A DNA stretch of 64,000 bases, taken from Takakia lepidozioides (Eukaryota > Streptophyta > Takakiopsida > Takakiales > Takakiaceae). The stretch is taken from positions 44,330,001-44,394,000 of the forward strand of contig CM060731.1 of the NCBI GenBank assembly GCA_030704615.1. The letters are read 5' to 3'. The position numbers and the translations under genes are program-made. This document shows, piece after piece, positions 54,106 to 64,000 of the stretch. A model generated the notes under the pieces. It did no database searches, was not told the DNA's origin, and saw only the letters and a list, made by a program, of their open reading frames with translations. Position 1 is the first letter of the stretch. Every line of letters starts with the position of its first letter.

Positions 54106-54764
54106 CTGCATCATGGCAGGTTTCCAAAACATTCATGATTTTGAAATTGCGACGATGTCCAACACAGAATAGGAGAAAATTATACCTGATGCCACCAAGT
54201 CATGACATTGAGCCAGTCGTTCATTTTGTCGTCTGTTGGCTCGATGGGAAAGTGTACAGCAGCTTCGTGTTTGTATGGCCGTTCCAGATTCGCAGCCACC
54301 TCGTCTGCAGCCACCTCACATCGGTCAGACAAGAACTCCAACATAAGAATCGCGAGAAGTCACAAAACAAGAATAAACACATGCTTACCTTCTCCGCCGG
54401 CTCAACACAGGACACTGCGATGTGATGAAGTTTCTCCATGGACATTTCCGGTTTCATGGGTCTGGAGTAATGCAGTCCTATCTCCGCCAGGAACTCGGCA
54501 CCAAGACCAGGGTCAGCGATTGCAACTTGCTTAACAAGTTTGGACCTGTACTTGGTCCGGGATTGCTTCCCTGCCTGCACAATATGACTCTCTATCGACG
54601 CGTCCGCCTTGTTGGGGGCATCATTCTCAAAGAACTGCCTTTTGGCATAGGCCAAGTCATCCCTGATGTTCGTCTGCATTCCCATACCCAGCAGATACAG
54701 TCAGGCCACGGATCCCTGCAACAAATAACATTAAATTGATACTGAAATTTGAGATGAACCTCAC
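54106..54764 (-). other. Three short introns without palindromes
   Basis: 54106-54185 (80 bp, CAG|GTATAA..GCAG|G), 54305-54388 (84 bp, AAG|GTAAGC..GCAG|A) and 54716-54764 (49 bp, CG|GTGAGG..GCAG|G). The exons between read DEVAANLERPYKHEAAVHFP and MNDWLNVMTWWHQ, and KYRSKLVKQVAIADPGLGAE. Unlike the longer introns of this gene they contain no GGCGCC motif. Confidence 0.65.
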
Positions 54765-54957
54765 CGAATAGAGGATCTCCACCATGGCGTCCAGTGTTGG
54801 TCGGTACCAGGTGCGATCTGCTTTCGCTAGGGACTTCCTGTACTACAGCTCGGGATCGAGGGACTTTTGGAAGTCCGTCAGCGGAGCTGTCCCCACTTCT
54901 TGCACTCTGTAGAGCGTATGTGCCAGATGAGTTTCCACGAAGGCCCTCTCTGTTACC

Positions 54958-55069
54958 CTGCCATGGAGAAAAAAAACAACATAATTTTTTTTGTGAGTGA
55001 GTGCACAGTGGTGATTGCCTATTTCGGCGCCGCAATAGGCAGTACACAAGGATGTAATTGTATACTTAC
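54958..55069 (-). other. Intron with GGCGCC palindrome
   Basis: Donor AATCT|GTAAGT (55069), acceptor GGCAG|GGT (54958), 112 bp. Contains TATTTCGGCGCCGCAATA (about 55019-55036), flanked by GCC/GGC, so almost a perfect palindrome. The exon upstream is the DGNHR domain. Confidence 0.7.
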
Positions 55070-56082
55070 AGATTTATATCCGCCATGGCACCCTTCAACA
55101 GTCCTCTGTCCCTGACGTCCACCTTCACGACAATGCAGTCCACCATGTAATGCCAACTGATATCTTGCGGATGCATTTCAGCAATGTACTCTGTCCAGGC
55201 AAGCATCCTGTGGTTCCCGTCCCAAACGAAGAACATCTTCCCTTCCATGTGTGCGAATGTGGGATTAGTCTTCAGATAGGCTTCAAACTCGGCATTAACA
55301 GTGTGCCAGTGGGGGCCCCAATTCTGAAGCTCCTCTGCAGTGGGGCCCCTTGTGACACCCTGGTCATTCTCAATGGAAACGTAGAATGCTGCCGACCCCC
55401 GTCTGTACCCTTCTCTGAAGTTGTGCTTCAGTCGATCGATATCCCCTGGCAGTGCTTGCCTTACAACTGGAAGGCTTACCATGCGACACAAAGGAACTTT
55501 AAGGTTCTCGGGATACACCATGGAGCCCAAAACGCGGCCTATGTTGCTATGAGTCTCTGCCAGCAACCTGTTTGCTGCTATGTTCATGTCTCGTGCGCTC
55601 ATGAGCATACCCGCCACCAGTTTCTTACTTGTATCACCTCTGTCACTTCCCTCACCCCTCTCACCAGCCTGTGTACTGTCCTGGAGGTTTTGCTCCTCCG
55701 CAAGCTCCAGCAGGTTCTGATCGTCGCCAAGTCGTACCACGTTATCGTCCTCTCCTTCTGTCAGTTGAATGGGCCGCCCTTCTGCAGATCCGACTCCCAC
55801 ATCTCCAGCGGCCTCCACCGCATCTGTGTTTTCTGAAATTGACTGCAAACCCAATATCTCCGCTTCCAGTCTCCCTAGGGGTTTTACTGGCGAAGCCATG
55901 GGCTCCTTCTGCTTTCTCGGCTTCCGAACTCTAGGTGGGCTTTTCGGAGGCGATATCTGAGGTGTTGAATGAGGACTCGTCTGCCTCGATGCACTTCCAC
56001 CTTGTGAGCGCAGCACCCGGGCAGGAGTATCCAAAGTTGACTGTGTTGCCTCGCCCCCCTGCGATCCCTCCCCAGCTCCCAT

Positions 56083-58501
56083 GTCAAACAAACAGGAAAA
56101 CATGAGACACTGCACGCCAAAAAAAGGTGTAAAAGGAATATTGCGTATGGAGTGCTTCACATCCGCGAAGCACGAATCTCTCACTGGTCGCCGAGGACGA
56201 TCCGAGCGTCTGCATTTCATGCATGAGACGGAGCTTAAGTCGTGTCGTCGGCGGCTTCCCAAAATCCCGCGTCCTCCTCTTTGCCGGAGTCGCCTGACCT
56301 TCCACAAACTCTATGCTACCACTATGCCGCATAAGGAGAGGAAACGCAGGAGAACGTCACTGCAGAAGGGCAAGGAGCGAGAGAGCGAAGCGGTGGAACA
56401 TGCAACCACTATGCACGAGCAGATGCGTAAGCAGCCACGTCTCCCGAAGCGTTGCCACCGTCCAACACTTTTTGCCGTATGGGTGATGAAGAGATTGTGA
56501 CCCCTGACACGTTCGCACGGATGAAGTCGACTGGAACACGACGCGTGCCAGTTCCAGCCACCAGTACTGACGGTTTATCCGAATTGCGGCACCGAATACG
56601 TTCCGTTCACCGGATGCGGTTCCCGGAGCAGCCGGCATTGAATGAAATATCCGCACATCATGAAACCCAACGCCATGAAATCCCCTGCCTATGACATTCA
56701 ACAGTCAGTCGGTACGTTTCAACAGCGGACGGATGAATTTCGGCGCCGAAATTCATCCTATTCAAGTGCTTTCATACGCAAACTTACGAATTTCGGCGCC
56801 GCATTCATCGCTTCCGAAGTCCTCATCCGTCATGAGCAAACTGTCAGTGGGATATCGGAGCCGGAATTAATTCCGGGACAGGAAACGGCTGCACTTGGCA
56901 CATTTCATCCATATTTCGGCGCCGAAATTCATTACGAATATCTCCGTCCGCGCGTAGACGAGGTGAAATCATCATTATTTCGGCGCCGAAATTCATCCAG
57001 AGCGAAGACTAAATTGGCACCATGCTACGCTTTGCCGCCATCATTGCCCCTGACGGATGCTGTCCATGCCTGTTGGACTTGCCATTTGTGGACATTTAAC
57101 TATAATTTCGGCGCCGAAATTATACTTTATGTGCGGCAACGTCCCGTGCGAAAAGACCACTTAATGGATACTGTCGGTTTCAAATGAAAAAAAAACGGCT
57201 AAAATGCAATTAATTTTGACAGAAGTGGTTTAATATGCCGATTTCTCCATTAAATGCAGAATATTCCTGTTATATTCGTCGGAAGGGGTATTTCCAACGA
57301 TTTACGGAAAATTATCATCCAAAAGCAAAAAGTAAGTGCCGGGTTTGGACGAATTTCGGCGCCGAAATTCATCCGTCGCATAGAAAATGTAATATTAGAG
57401 TTACTCATTGCGGACAGTAAGGATGAATTTCGGCGCCGAAATTGATCCATTTCAAAGAAAAATAAATATTGGAGGGAGGCATTGGATGAATTTCGGCGCC
57501 GAAATCCGGCGCTCAAACCCTGAAAAGAATTTGGAGGGATGAAGTCGGCTGAATTTCGGCGCCGAAATTCATTGCTCGCGAAGAAAAAAAAAAAAATTCG
57601 GAGGACTTCGGATGAATTTCGCGCCGAAATTCATTGCTCGCGAAGGAAATAAAAAATTTCGGGAGGACTTGGAATGAATTTCGGCGCCGAAATTCAATGC
57701 TCGCGAAGAAAAAAAAAATCGGGGAGATTTGGTTGAATTTCGGCGCGAAATTCATTGCTCGCGAAAAAAAAGGAAAATTAAAAGGGAGTACTTGGATGAG
57801 ATTCGGCGCCAAAGTTCATCTGTCGCAAAGAAAAATAAAAACAGAAAGGACTTCCGATGAATTCTGGCACCGAAATCCATCCGCAGGGGCAGCAGAATTA
57901 GGGTCGGAAAAGGAGATGAAGAATGAATTTCGGCGCCGAAATACATCCATTCTGCCGATTCAGGATTACTGTCATTCGGAAGTCGGCACCGATATCCGGA
58001 CACGTGGTCAATCACGACTGTAATCAGGAACACATTCATCCGTATTTTGGCATCTAAATTCAACCCATATGTGCAGATACAATTTAATGAAGAAGAAGTT
58101 CATCCGAATTTCGGCACCGAAATCCATCCGTTGGGTGCTTGGTCAGTTTAATGAGGTAAACAAATTACGATTTCTGTTGCCAGAATTCATCCCTTGGCTT
58201 CCAAAGCTGTTACATGACAGAGATGTTCATCCAGATTTCGGTGCCGAAATTCATGGGAAGGCCTGATTTATTGTACCCCAAGTGGTTGTACATTACAATT
58301 CAGGCACCAAATATCCGATGTGAACTTGCTGTTTTCGTCCGTTTTTTTAACGTACGTTACACACCTTCATCTTTACGTGCACTGATCACCCATCATGTTG
58401 GATACGGAATCCTCCAGAAAATCATTTGTGTTATTAGGTAGGACACACTCTTCTCATTGCAGGACTTCGCTGCGGAGCGTACCGAGAGGTCCCGTCTTCA
58501 A
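56083..58501. promoter_or_regulatory. Divergent intergenic region packed with GGCGCC palindromes
   Basis: Lies between the start of the methyltransferase gene (minus, 56082) and the transposase (plus, 58502). From 56731 to 58260 there are about 19 copies of GAATTTCGGCGCCGAAATTC or diverged forms. The copy at 56731-56758 is a perfect 28-bp palindrome (arm GGATGAATTTCGGC). Between 57420 and 57960 they recur about every 62 bp (57430, 57492, 57555, 57616, 57678, 57738, 57801, 57866, 57928), separated by A-rich spacers. The region may serve as a two-way promoter or as a protein-binding array. No gene inside. Confidence 0.7.
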
Positions 58502-61500
58502 AATGGACTCCCGTGTTTGGGTCAACGTGTACTTCCATCCTGATTCTCTGAAAGCTAAAATACCCTGCGACCAAGGATTTGCGATTGTCTGAGCAGTACT
58601 TGTGTGTGAAGTTCGGGCTCCGCCCTGGAACGGTGTTTTTGGAAGAGGAGACGAAGGATGCTTATGGAAATTTTCTGGAAAGTGCCGTCATTCTGCATGC
58701 AGATTTCGGAAAAGGCAAAGAGTGGCGGCTCCCAGCTTCTGAATCCATCGGTACAGTGCCATTGGTGAAATCGTGCCTAAAGAGTTCCCACGCTGGAACT
58801 TGGTTGATCCTCCTTCCACAAGAGGGTCTGGCGTGCAAGATGTGAAGGATGTGGGCACCTCTTCACAAGCAGAGAAGCCCAAACATGTGAAAAGGGAAAT
58901 CCAGGAAAACAGGGAAACAGTCGTCCACGACTTATCCAGTGACGATGAAGACTGTATGGTCCTTCCATCGTATGTTTCGAAGTCGTCCGTCACTAGGAGT
59001 GTTCAGCATACACCGTCCGACTCAACTTCCGTCCGCTCAGTAATCGACATATTGCGGAGGATGAAGACAACGGGTTCCCGCTCCAGTGACCTTCTTAGGC
59101 TTGATTACGACAAAACTCCAATCCATTCTGTGGAAAACTTTGCCTGATGTTTTGGATGGGAATGCTATCTACGAGTTCCCTCCAGTGCCGGCAGGCGCAG
59201 GCCCAGACGGCATGCTCGCAGGAATGAACAGGAAACATGACGGCCACCCTTGGTGTGTCACCAAACTTCATCGTCCAACCTGGGTGATGGAGTTCGAGTG
59301 AGATATGTATTGTGTGCTGGGCATCTTAAATGTTTCTCGAGCACATGTTACCATTACACTAGCAAAGGCACAGGAATGAGACTGACTGGATTGGCAATTC
59401 GTCGACCCCATTTTGGCCTCAAGGTAGAGTTCCTGCAGGGACGTTCAAGTGTGCCCATTGCAACGCAGCCCCTACGTGCATGGCAGTGTGCAACGCCAAG
59501 CAGTACTACGTCGGGACCGTCGGCCCAGCGTGCACCAGAGCATGCATTCACATCGGAAAGCATGAGCACCCCCTCGCCAGAGGCAATTGCAGAGTCGCTT
59601 TTCAACAAGCCCAGGATATTATCAAGGAGGAGGTGAGGTTGAGGCCGGGTGCAAAACCAAAGCAGATACAGCTCGCATCGGCACATAGGATTGCAATTGG
59701 CAGAATAATGTCGGAGGACGGAAGCACAAAGAGAGAAGCTGGGCGAGGGGGACATGAAGGACCTGCTGGAAGCTGTCTCCCATGTGTGCAGCCCCAATGT
59801 CAGGAACCACATTGTCAGCTGCAAGAAACGAATCGGAAGAGGATCAGACATGCACTCCATCTTGAAGTGAACGCACATGCGGCTACGACTTCATCCAAGG
59901 CAGCTTCTTTCCTGGTCAAGGCTCGGAGCGGACAGATGCTTCATATTTAAGATGTCAACGTGCGGACCGGGGAGCGGCGTCGATTTGGTGAAGCGGATGA
60001 CCAGTGGAGACCTTTCAAATTGTGGGTCATGTTCGACCACATCGGCGAATTACCAACCACGATTGGGTGACAATGGGGGCACATGTATACGACCCACATT
60101 GCAGAAAGTTGATGACCATTGCTATCTGCGAAATGAAGGGAGAAGACACAGATTCGGAGTTGCATATTGTGGCGGGAATTAATGAGCAAATGGCGAGAGC
60201 CAAGTTGCCCCCTCCCGATTTTAGGGGCTTCATGGCTGACAATGCCCAGGCAAACTGGGCTGCAGTTAGGAGGGTATATGGGGACGACCCAAAGACTCCA
60301 ATGGAAGGAAAAGGAGAGATCTTTGCGGGTTCCACTTCATGCAGAGTTTGACGCAAAACACGAAAAGGTTCGTGGCGTCACGCCACCGGCAGGATCATAT
60401 CAGTATGTGCCTAGCGTGGAAAAATGCGAATTCCATCGACGAGGCGGAGACCGAGTTTGCAACCATACGCGCCTGGTGGGTGTCTTCAGGGGCAGTGGAT
60501 GTGAAAGATCAGCCAGAACTGCAAACGTGGCTTGCGTGGTGGCATTATAGATTCCGCCAGTTTGGAGACTACATGAGACAGGTAACACATTTCTGTACTT
60601 GACAATTGTTCTGTTTTGTGCTTGGACATTCTCCACAATCAGTGACATATCTAATTTCCTTCAACAGGACATGAGCTTGGAGGATGACACGGATATGCCG
60701 ACGACGAACATGGCCGAATCGGTGCACTCTTCCTGGCGTGCTTCCTCTGCAGCACATCTCGTTGACATGTTGACAGCAACAACAGAAGATATTGTGAGGG
60801 CCATCATGCAACAATCTCATTACTACCAGTTTCTGGGAGGAAAGCAATGGGGTATCGGACCAGACAGGCAGGAGATGCTGATGAGGGCGGCGCATCGTTC
60901 GACCGATCCCAAAAAATGGACTGCTGCATTGCGGGAAACAATAAGGTCAACGCCGTTACACAGTCGGGGGAACTGCCTGGAGGGCGATGTCCGCAGCCGG
61001 CCGGTGAAGAGAAGAATTGAGGACATGCCCGGAGGGGATGGGGATTCATGGAGATCAGATATGAACATCCGCACTCAACCTCGGGGCGCAACGATGTTGC
61101 GTCCCACGCCTCCACGAAGCAGGACTCGTACCCCCTCTCCTGCAGCATCCATGGAATCGCTGCCAGACTCGGGACAACATGCCGAGGATGGGCATGGTGC
61201 TCCTGTTTTTGTTACCCAATACAACATTCCAATCGTGGAGCGAGATGGTCGGCCTCGCCAGTGGAGAATTGCACGACCCTTCCGACATTTCGTGGACAAA
61301 TGTTGTGCCCTGTTCGTGTCGACACCAACCAGAGATGCAATGATTGATTCGGAGGAGCCCGCAGTGCGGTGTGCCTGGCCCCTTGCTTACAGGGAATTTG
61401 TGTGCGCAAAGTTTTTGTGAGGCCACACTGAAGGAAGTTTTGGTTCTGCAGGCACACATCATGTCGTGTGTGTCGGCAAGTCAAGTATGGTGTACAAGGC

Positions 61501-62098
61501 ATGCCTGAACCACCGGCAGTCTGGCCTGTGGCAAGTGGTACAGATCTTACCCTGGAGGGGAGGCAGAACGCTCTAGAAGTGCAGGGTTTCGACTGGTGAG
61601 AGGACAGACGTTCACGAAACCAATTAGACAAGTCGTCATCCTCCTCCCACGAGAAGCTCTTCGCCCCGACATACCGGTGGGGGTTGACCCAGCAGCTTGG
61701 CCCACCCTCGGGGGGGGGAAACTGAAAAGACGGCGGCCACCAACAAAGGCGAACGACACCAGGATGGCCAACGCTCTTGCAATGGCCCTGCATAGTGCAA
61801 GGTTGCAGGGATGTTCCTCACCCCGGGATGGGGCGCATATTTCAGTTGTCAACAGCCAGTCTGCTGCGCGCAGTGTCGTGTATGCAATCACGGTTTCACA
61901 GTACCCAGCTTGCAACTGTGAGGACTTCCTTGTTATGGAATCGAAGAATGCAGCATACGTCCCCTGCAAACACCTTTATACATTTTTATGAAGCGCATGA
62001 GTTGCATATCCGCAGTGGACTTCTTCATCCATGCTCCAACACTGAGTTTCAACGAGCTGCACAAGGCCCTACGGCAGGATACTGGTCGGACTGCTTGA
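58502..62098 (+). pseudogene. SWIM-finger transposase of plant MULE-like type, frameshifted
   Basis: N-terminus MDSRVWVNVYFHPDSLKAKI with SEQYLCVKFGLRPGT; acidic linker (VVHDLSSDDEDCMVLPSY). A Cys-rich finger follows (CAGHLKCFSSTC at 59313-59350, then CAHCNAAPTCMAVCNAKQYY at 59455-59510). The core reads HDWVTMGAHVYDPHCRKLMT, FRGFMADNAQANWAAVRRVY and (other frame) CQFHFMQSLTQNTKRFV. A clean intron (60592-60667) joins YMRQ to DMSLEDDTDMPTTNMAESVH. The SWIM finger PACNCEDF...PCKHLYTF (61905-61985) and FIHAPTLSFNELHKAL close it. Family members cut and paste DNA with an RNase H-fold core. At least five frameshifts disable this copy. Confidence 0.68.
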
Positions 62099-62780
62099 CA
62101 TTCCACATTCGGGAAGGAGAAAGTGGCAATTATATTACATTCATCTTCTTGCACCCTATTTTTTTGTGAGGAATTATACACTTGGTGGTGCCGCATCGCC
62201 ATGGCTACATGTGAATTTCGGTGCCGCAATACATGAGAATGTGGTTTTTGGCCATGAATGGCATGCGCATGCTTTTTTATTTTGGTTGTCTACAAATGGA
62301 TCCGAGTAAAGCATACATTGTGTGGAGATTAACGGGCATTGGGCCTATTTCAGCGTCATTTATGGTCTGTGTACTGCATAGTGCTTCCTTGTTACTGCTC
62401 TTCCTTCAATTTGTAGTGATTTCGCAGCCCATCCTGGCGTTTTCGTCCACCTTTATGAGAAGACTCCAATTTGCTACAAATACATTGTTACTGTTCTGCA
62501 AATGTGATGCCTTTACAAGATTGCTAGTTCTGTGTCCCAGTGGGAAGGGTCCTACTGCACATTCCAGCATTTGCATACTGCACCTTGTGCAAACAGCAAT
62601 CCATACGACAAAGGACACGTCCCAGCATACTGGCAGTGAATTGCAAAAAAACCTTAACAGAAGATTATCGAAGCATGTATATTCCCCATATGGTACAGGG
62701 AAGCTGCTTGATTTCTGAATGAAAATGTATGTGCCATGAGTGTCAGCGAGTTGAAACATGTCTACTCTAGCATGCAAGAC
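62099..62780. other. Spacer between convergent genes of element 2
   Basis: About 680 bp between the transposase stop and the small gene's stop. One diverged motif AATTTCGGTGCCGCAATAC lies at 62214-62232. No gene recognised. Confidence 0.5.
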
Positions 62781-63331
62781 CTATGGTCCCCTCGCCCAAG
62801 AAGAAGGAACTCGAACTGGCCTCTCAAGGACCTCCTCAGTGACCGGGTGCCTATATTTGAACAAAATGTCAGTGGTTTCTGTCGCCCGGTTGAAACTAAC
62901 GAGGATGTCGTGTTTATCGATAGCGCCCCCTTCGTAGAAGGACATTTTCACAGTGGGCCCTGTGTTCCCCTCCTCCTCATCCTCATAACTGAAGAGAATG
63001 TCCCCACTTTCCGAGCCAGTCCGTCCACGCGTAAAGTTTTCACCTATGCACTCATCATACGTCCACTCGCAACAATTCCAGCGATACAGCAACGCTGTGC
63101 GTGATCTGTTCGGCTCCACACATGCGGAAAGTCCAGGTCCATGATGCGTAGGAACCACCTGCTCCCCAGCCGGGGTCCAGGAGAATCGTGCAATCCTGCA
63201 AGAAACTCCATTGCTCTCAGCTGGACAAGTCGAGGATCGTCCCTGTAAACATCCAGGAAGACAATGATGTCGTCTGCTTTCGGGAAAATAACTCCCGTCT
63301 GGCGTCGATAGATGTGATTCGGGCACGACAT
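62781..63331 (-). pseudogene. Small element-borne protein of unknown function, copy 2 (frameshifted)
   Basis: Homologue of the intact gene at 36154-36720. Start taken at ATG 63331 (MSCPNHIYRRQTGVIF) by alignment. The first half (IVFLDVYRDDPRLVQLRAME, WFLRIMDLDFPHVWS) and the second half (CEWTYDECIG, SGDILFSYEDEEEGN, ERPVRVPSSWARGP) are in different frames, joined near 63080. It converges with the transposase (stop 62098) and has the 63-bp GGCGCC array directly upstream. In element 1 the same gene is upstream of and co-directional with the transposase. Confidence 0.68.
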
Positions 63332-63439
63332 GGCCTCACGACACAGCACGAACTCAAAGCAGGGAGGAGATGGGCACAACAGAGAAGAGTGAAGAGCAAA
63401 ATGAGAGCAAGGCCTCCCTCACCGTAAGGCGGGTATTTG

Positions 63440-63920
63440 CTCTCCGACGCCCAATTTCGGCGCCGTTATTACATGGAGTGCGGAAGCTTCAGCCGAGAAT
63501 TTTGTTTCCGCAGGTCAATTTCGGCGCCGTTATTGGTTGCAATCCCCAGCCTTCAGCCGGGTATTTGGTTTCCGGACCCAATTTCGGCGCCATTATCGGC
63601 TGCACTCCGGTGGCTTCAACCGAGTATTTGGTTTCCGGGGCCCATTTCGGCGCCGTTATCGCCTGCACTCCGGAGGATGCAGCCGGGTATTGGTTGGCAG
63701 AGCCCAATTACTTTCACCGTTGTTGGCTTCACTCCCGAGCCTTCAGCCCGCTATTTCTTTTCCTGTGCCCAATTACGGCGTCGTTATACCCAACCATCCT
63801 GCACTTCTGCAATAGTACTATCCACGGTTATAGGTCGCCATTGCGTTTTCGGAGTCTGCAAACCCGGATCCTAATTCCGCTTGCGTCTCTGCCTCTGGGA
63901 TAATTTCGGTGCCGTTATTG
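63440..63920. repeat. About 63-bp tandem array, right subterminal repeats of element 2
   Basis: AATTTCGGCGCCGTTATT-type cores at about 63453, 63517, 63580, 63643, then diverged forms (63706, 63770, 63903). The spacer is similar in each unit: TGCACTCCGG, CTTCAACCGAGTATTTGGTT, TCCGGGGCCC. It lies immediately upstream of the small minus-strand gene. CATGAGC words follow at 63958 and 63978. Confidence 0.85.
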
Positions 63921-64000
63921 CCCAGAATTCAGTTATTCTATGACCTGGCCTGGCAGTCCATGAGCCTGGGCTCCAAGTCATGAGCGTACACTGGTACTCA

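Larger units (their letters stand above)
51211..56082 (-). pseudogene. ParB/sulfiredoxin-like domain fused to permuted amino-methyltransferase-like domain
   Basis: A minus-strand gene with at least nine exons. Start chosen at ATG 56082 (MGAGEGSQGGEATQ), after an upstream basic stretch that is probably untranslated. Order: disordered Pro/Ser-rich N-terminus; globular part ending in MFFVWDGNHRMLAW (55201-55225), the DG(N/Q)HR signature of ParB/sulfiredoxin-fold proteins; linker exons (54105-54957 and 53891-54105) without known motif; Lys/Ala-rich linker (53000-53600, several frameshifts); then IDMILVDIPDG (near 52780) at the place of motif IV (DPPY). Splicing of 52057-52177 gives VLDVTANTGA, at the place of motif I, followed by RFVFSFEGD. 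Motif IV before motif I is the permuted (beta-type) order of N6/N4 DNA methyltransferases. The DIPD and DVTANTG changes suggest weak or lost activity. An acidic Ser/Asp-rich tail ends at 51211. Confidence 0.55.
50533..63990. mobile_element. Element 2: candidate transposon carrying transposase, ParB-methyltransferase and a small unknown gene
   Basis: Boundaries are inferred from CATGAGC clusters (50541-50588 left; 63958 and 63978 right) and GGCGCC subterminal repeats just inside both ends (50745-50980; 63440-63920). Gene layout: methyltransferase fusion (minus, 51211-56082), palindrome-rich divergent region, transposase (plus, 58502-62098), small gene (minus, 62781-63331). Splice sites are eukaryotic. 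No target-site duplication can be shown because the right end coincides with the window edge. Confidence 0.5.

Noticed and set aside
50175-56082. Bacterial or phage contamination suggested by ParB-like and methyltransferase-like domains
   Set aside because: The gene is split by several well-formed GT..AG introns and lies in a block with plant-type transposase and repeats.
32410-58260. GGCGCC motifs as E2F sites
   Set aside because: Only some copies in element 1 contain TTTGGCGC; the commoner TTTCGGCGCC does not fit TTTSSCGC, and the length of the palindromes goes far beyond an E2F site.

Overview
This is eukaryotic, plant-type nuclear DNA. It has spliceosomal GT..AG introns, Ty3/gypsy LTR retrotransposons and a LINE of plant type, tRNA-derived SINE-like repeats, and broken fragments of a clan-71 cytochrome P450, an isoamylase, a receptor-like kinase and a LUC7 splicing factor. 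The SWIM-finger transposase family, as I recall it, is commonest in non-seed streptophytes (bryophytes, lycophytes, ferns, charophyte algae). I therefore favour such an organism but cannot name it. I see no clearly intact host gene; almost everything is transposable element or gene debris.

Left third (1-32 kb): nested retroelements. A minus-strand gypsy element (A, 1-11683, 3' end outside the window) is inserted into the 3' accessory ORF of another minus-strand gypsy element (B, 11684-15974). After a non-coding stretch with two captured host-gene fragments (18.3-18.5 kb) comes a minus-strand tyrosine-recombinase gene (18967-20911) resembling Crypton/ZMYM-type recombinases. A plus-strand LINE (about 21740-26795) follows. 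It contains a solo LTR of family A with a perfect 5-bp target duplication (22491-23432) and a small inverted-repeat insertion (24935-25360), and it is cut by a truncated plus-strand copy of A (C, 26796-29091).

Middle (32.4-50 kb): a first copy of an unusual DNA element (element 1, about 32400-38480), then mostly non-coding DNA. That stretch holds a cytochrome P450 pseudogene whose middle exon lies on the opposite strand, a 1.4-kb foldback element with tandemly repeated arms, and a LUC7 exon.

Right (50.5-64 kb): a larger second copy (element 2). Inside are (i) a minus-strand, multi-exon gene joining a ParB/sulfiredoxin-like DGNHR domain to a permuted DNA amino-methyltransferase-like domain, (ii) a divergent plus-strand SWIM-finger transposase, and (iii) a small minus-strand gene of unknown function that also occurs in element 1. 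Long palindromes centred on GGCGCC (core GAATTTCGGCGCCGAAATTC) fill the divergent intergenic region, both subterminal regions, the upstream side of each small gene, and four of the larger introns of the methyltransferase gene. I read this as a transposon that carries its own DNA-modification gene and a family of cis-acting palindromes. The grouping is inferred from the shared layout; the frameshifts show that this copy is decayed.
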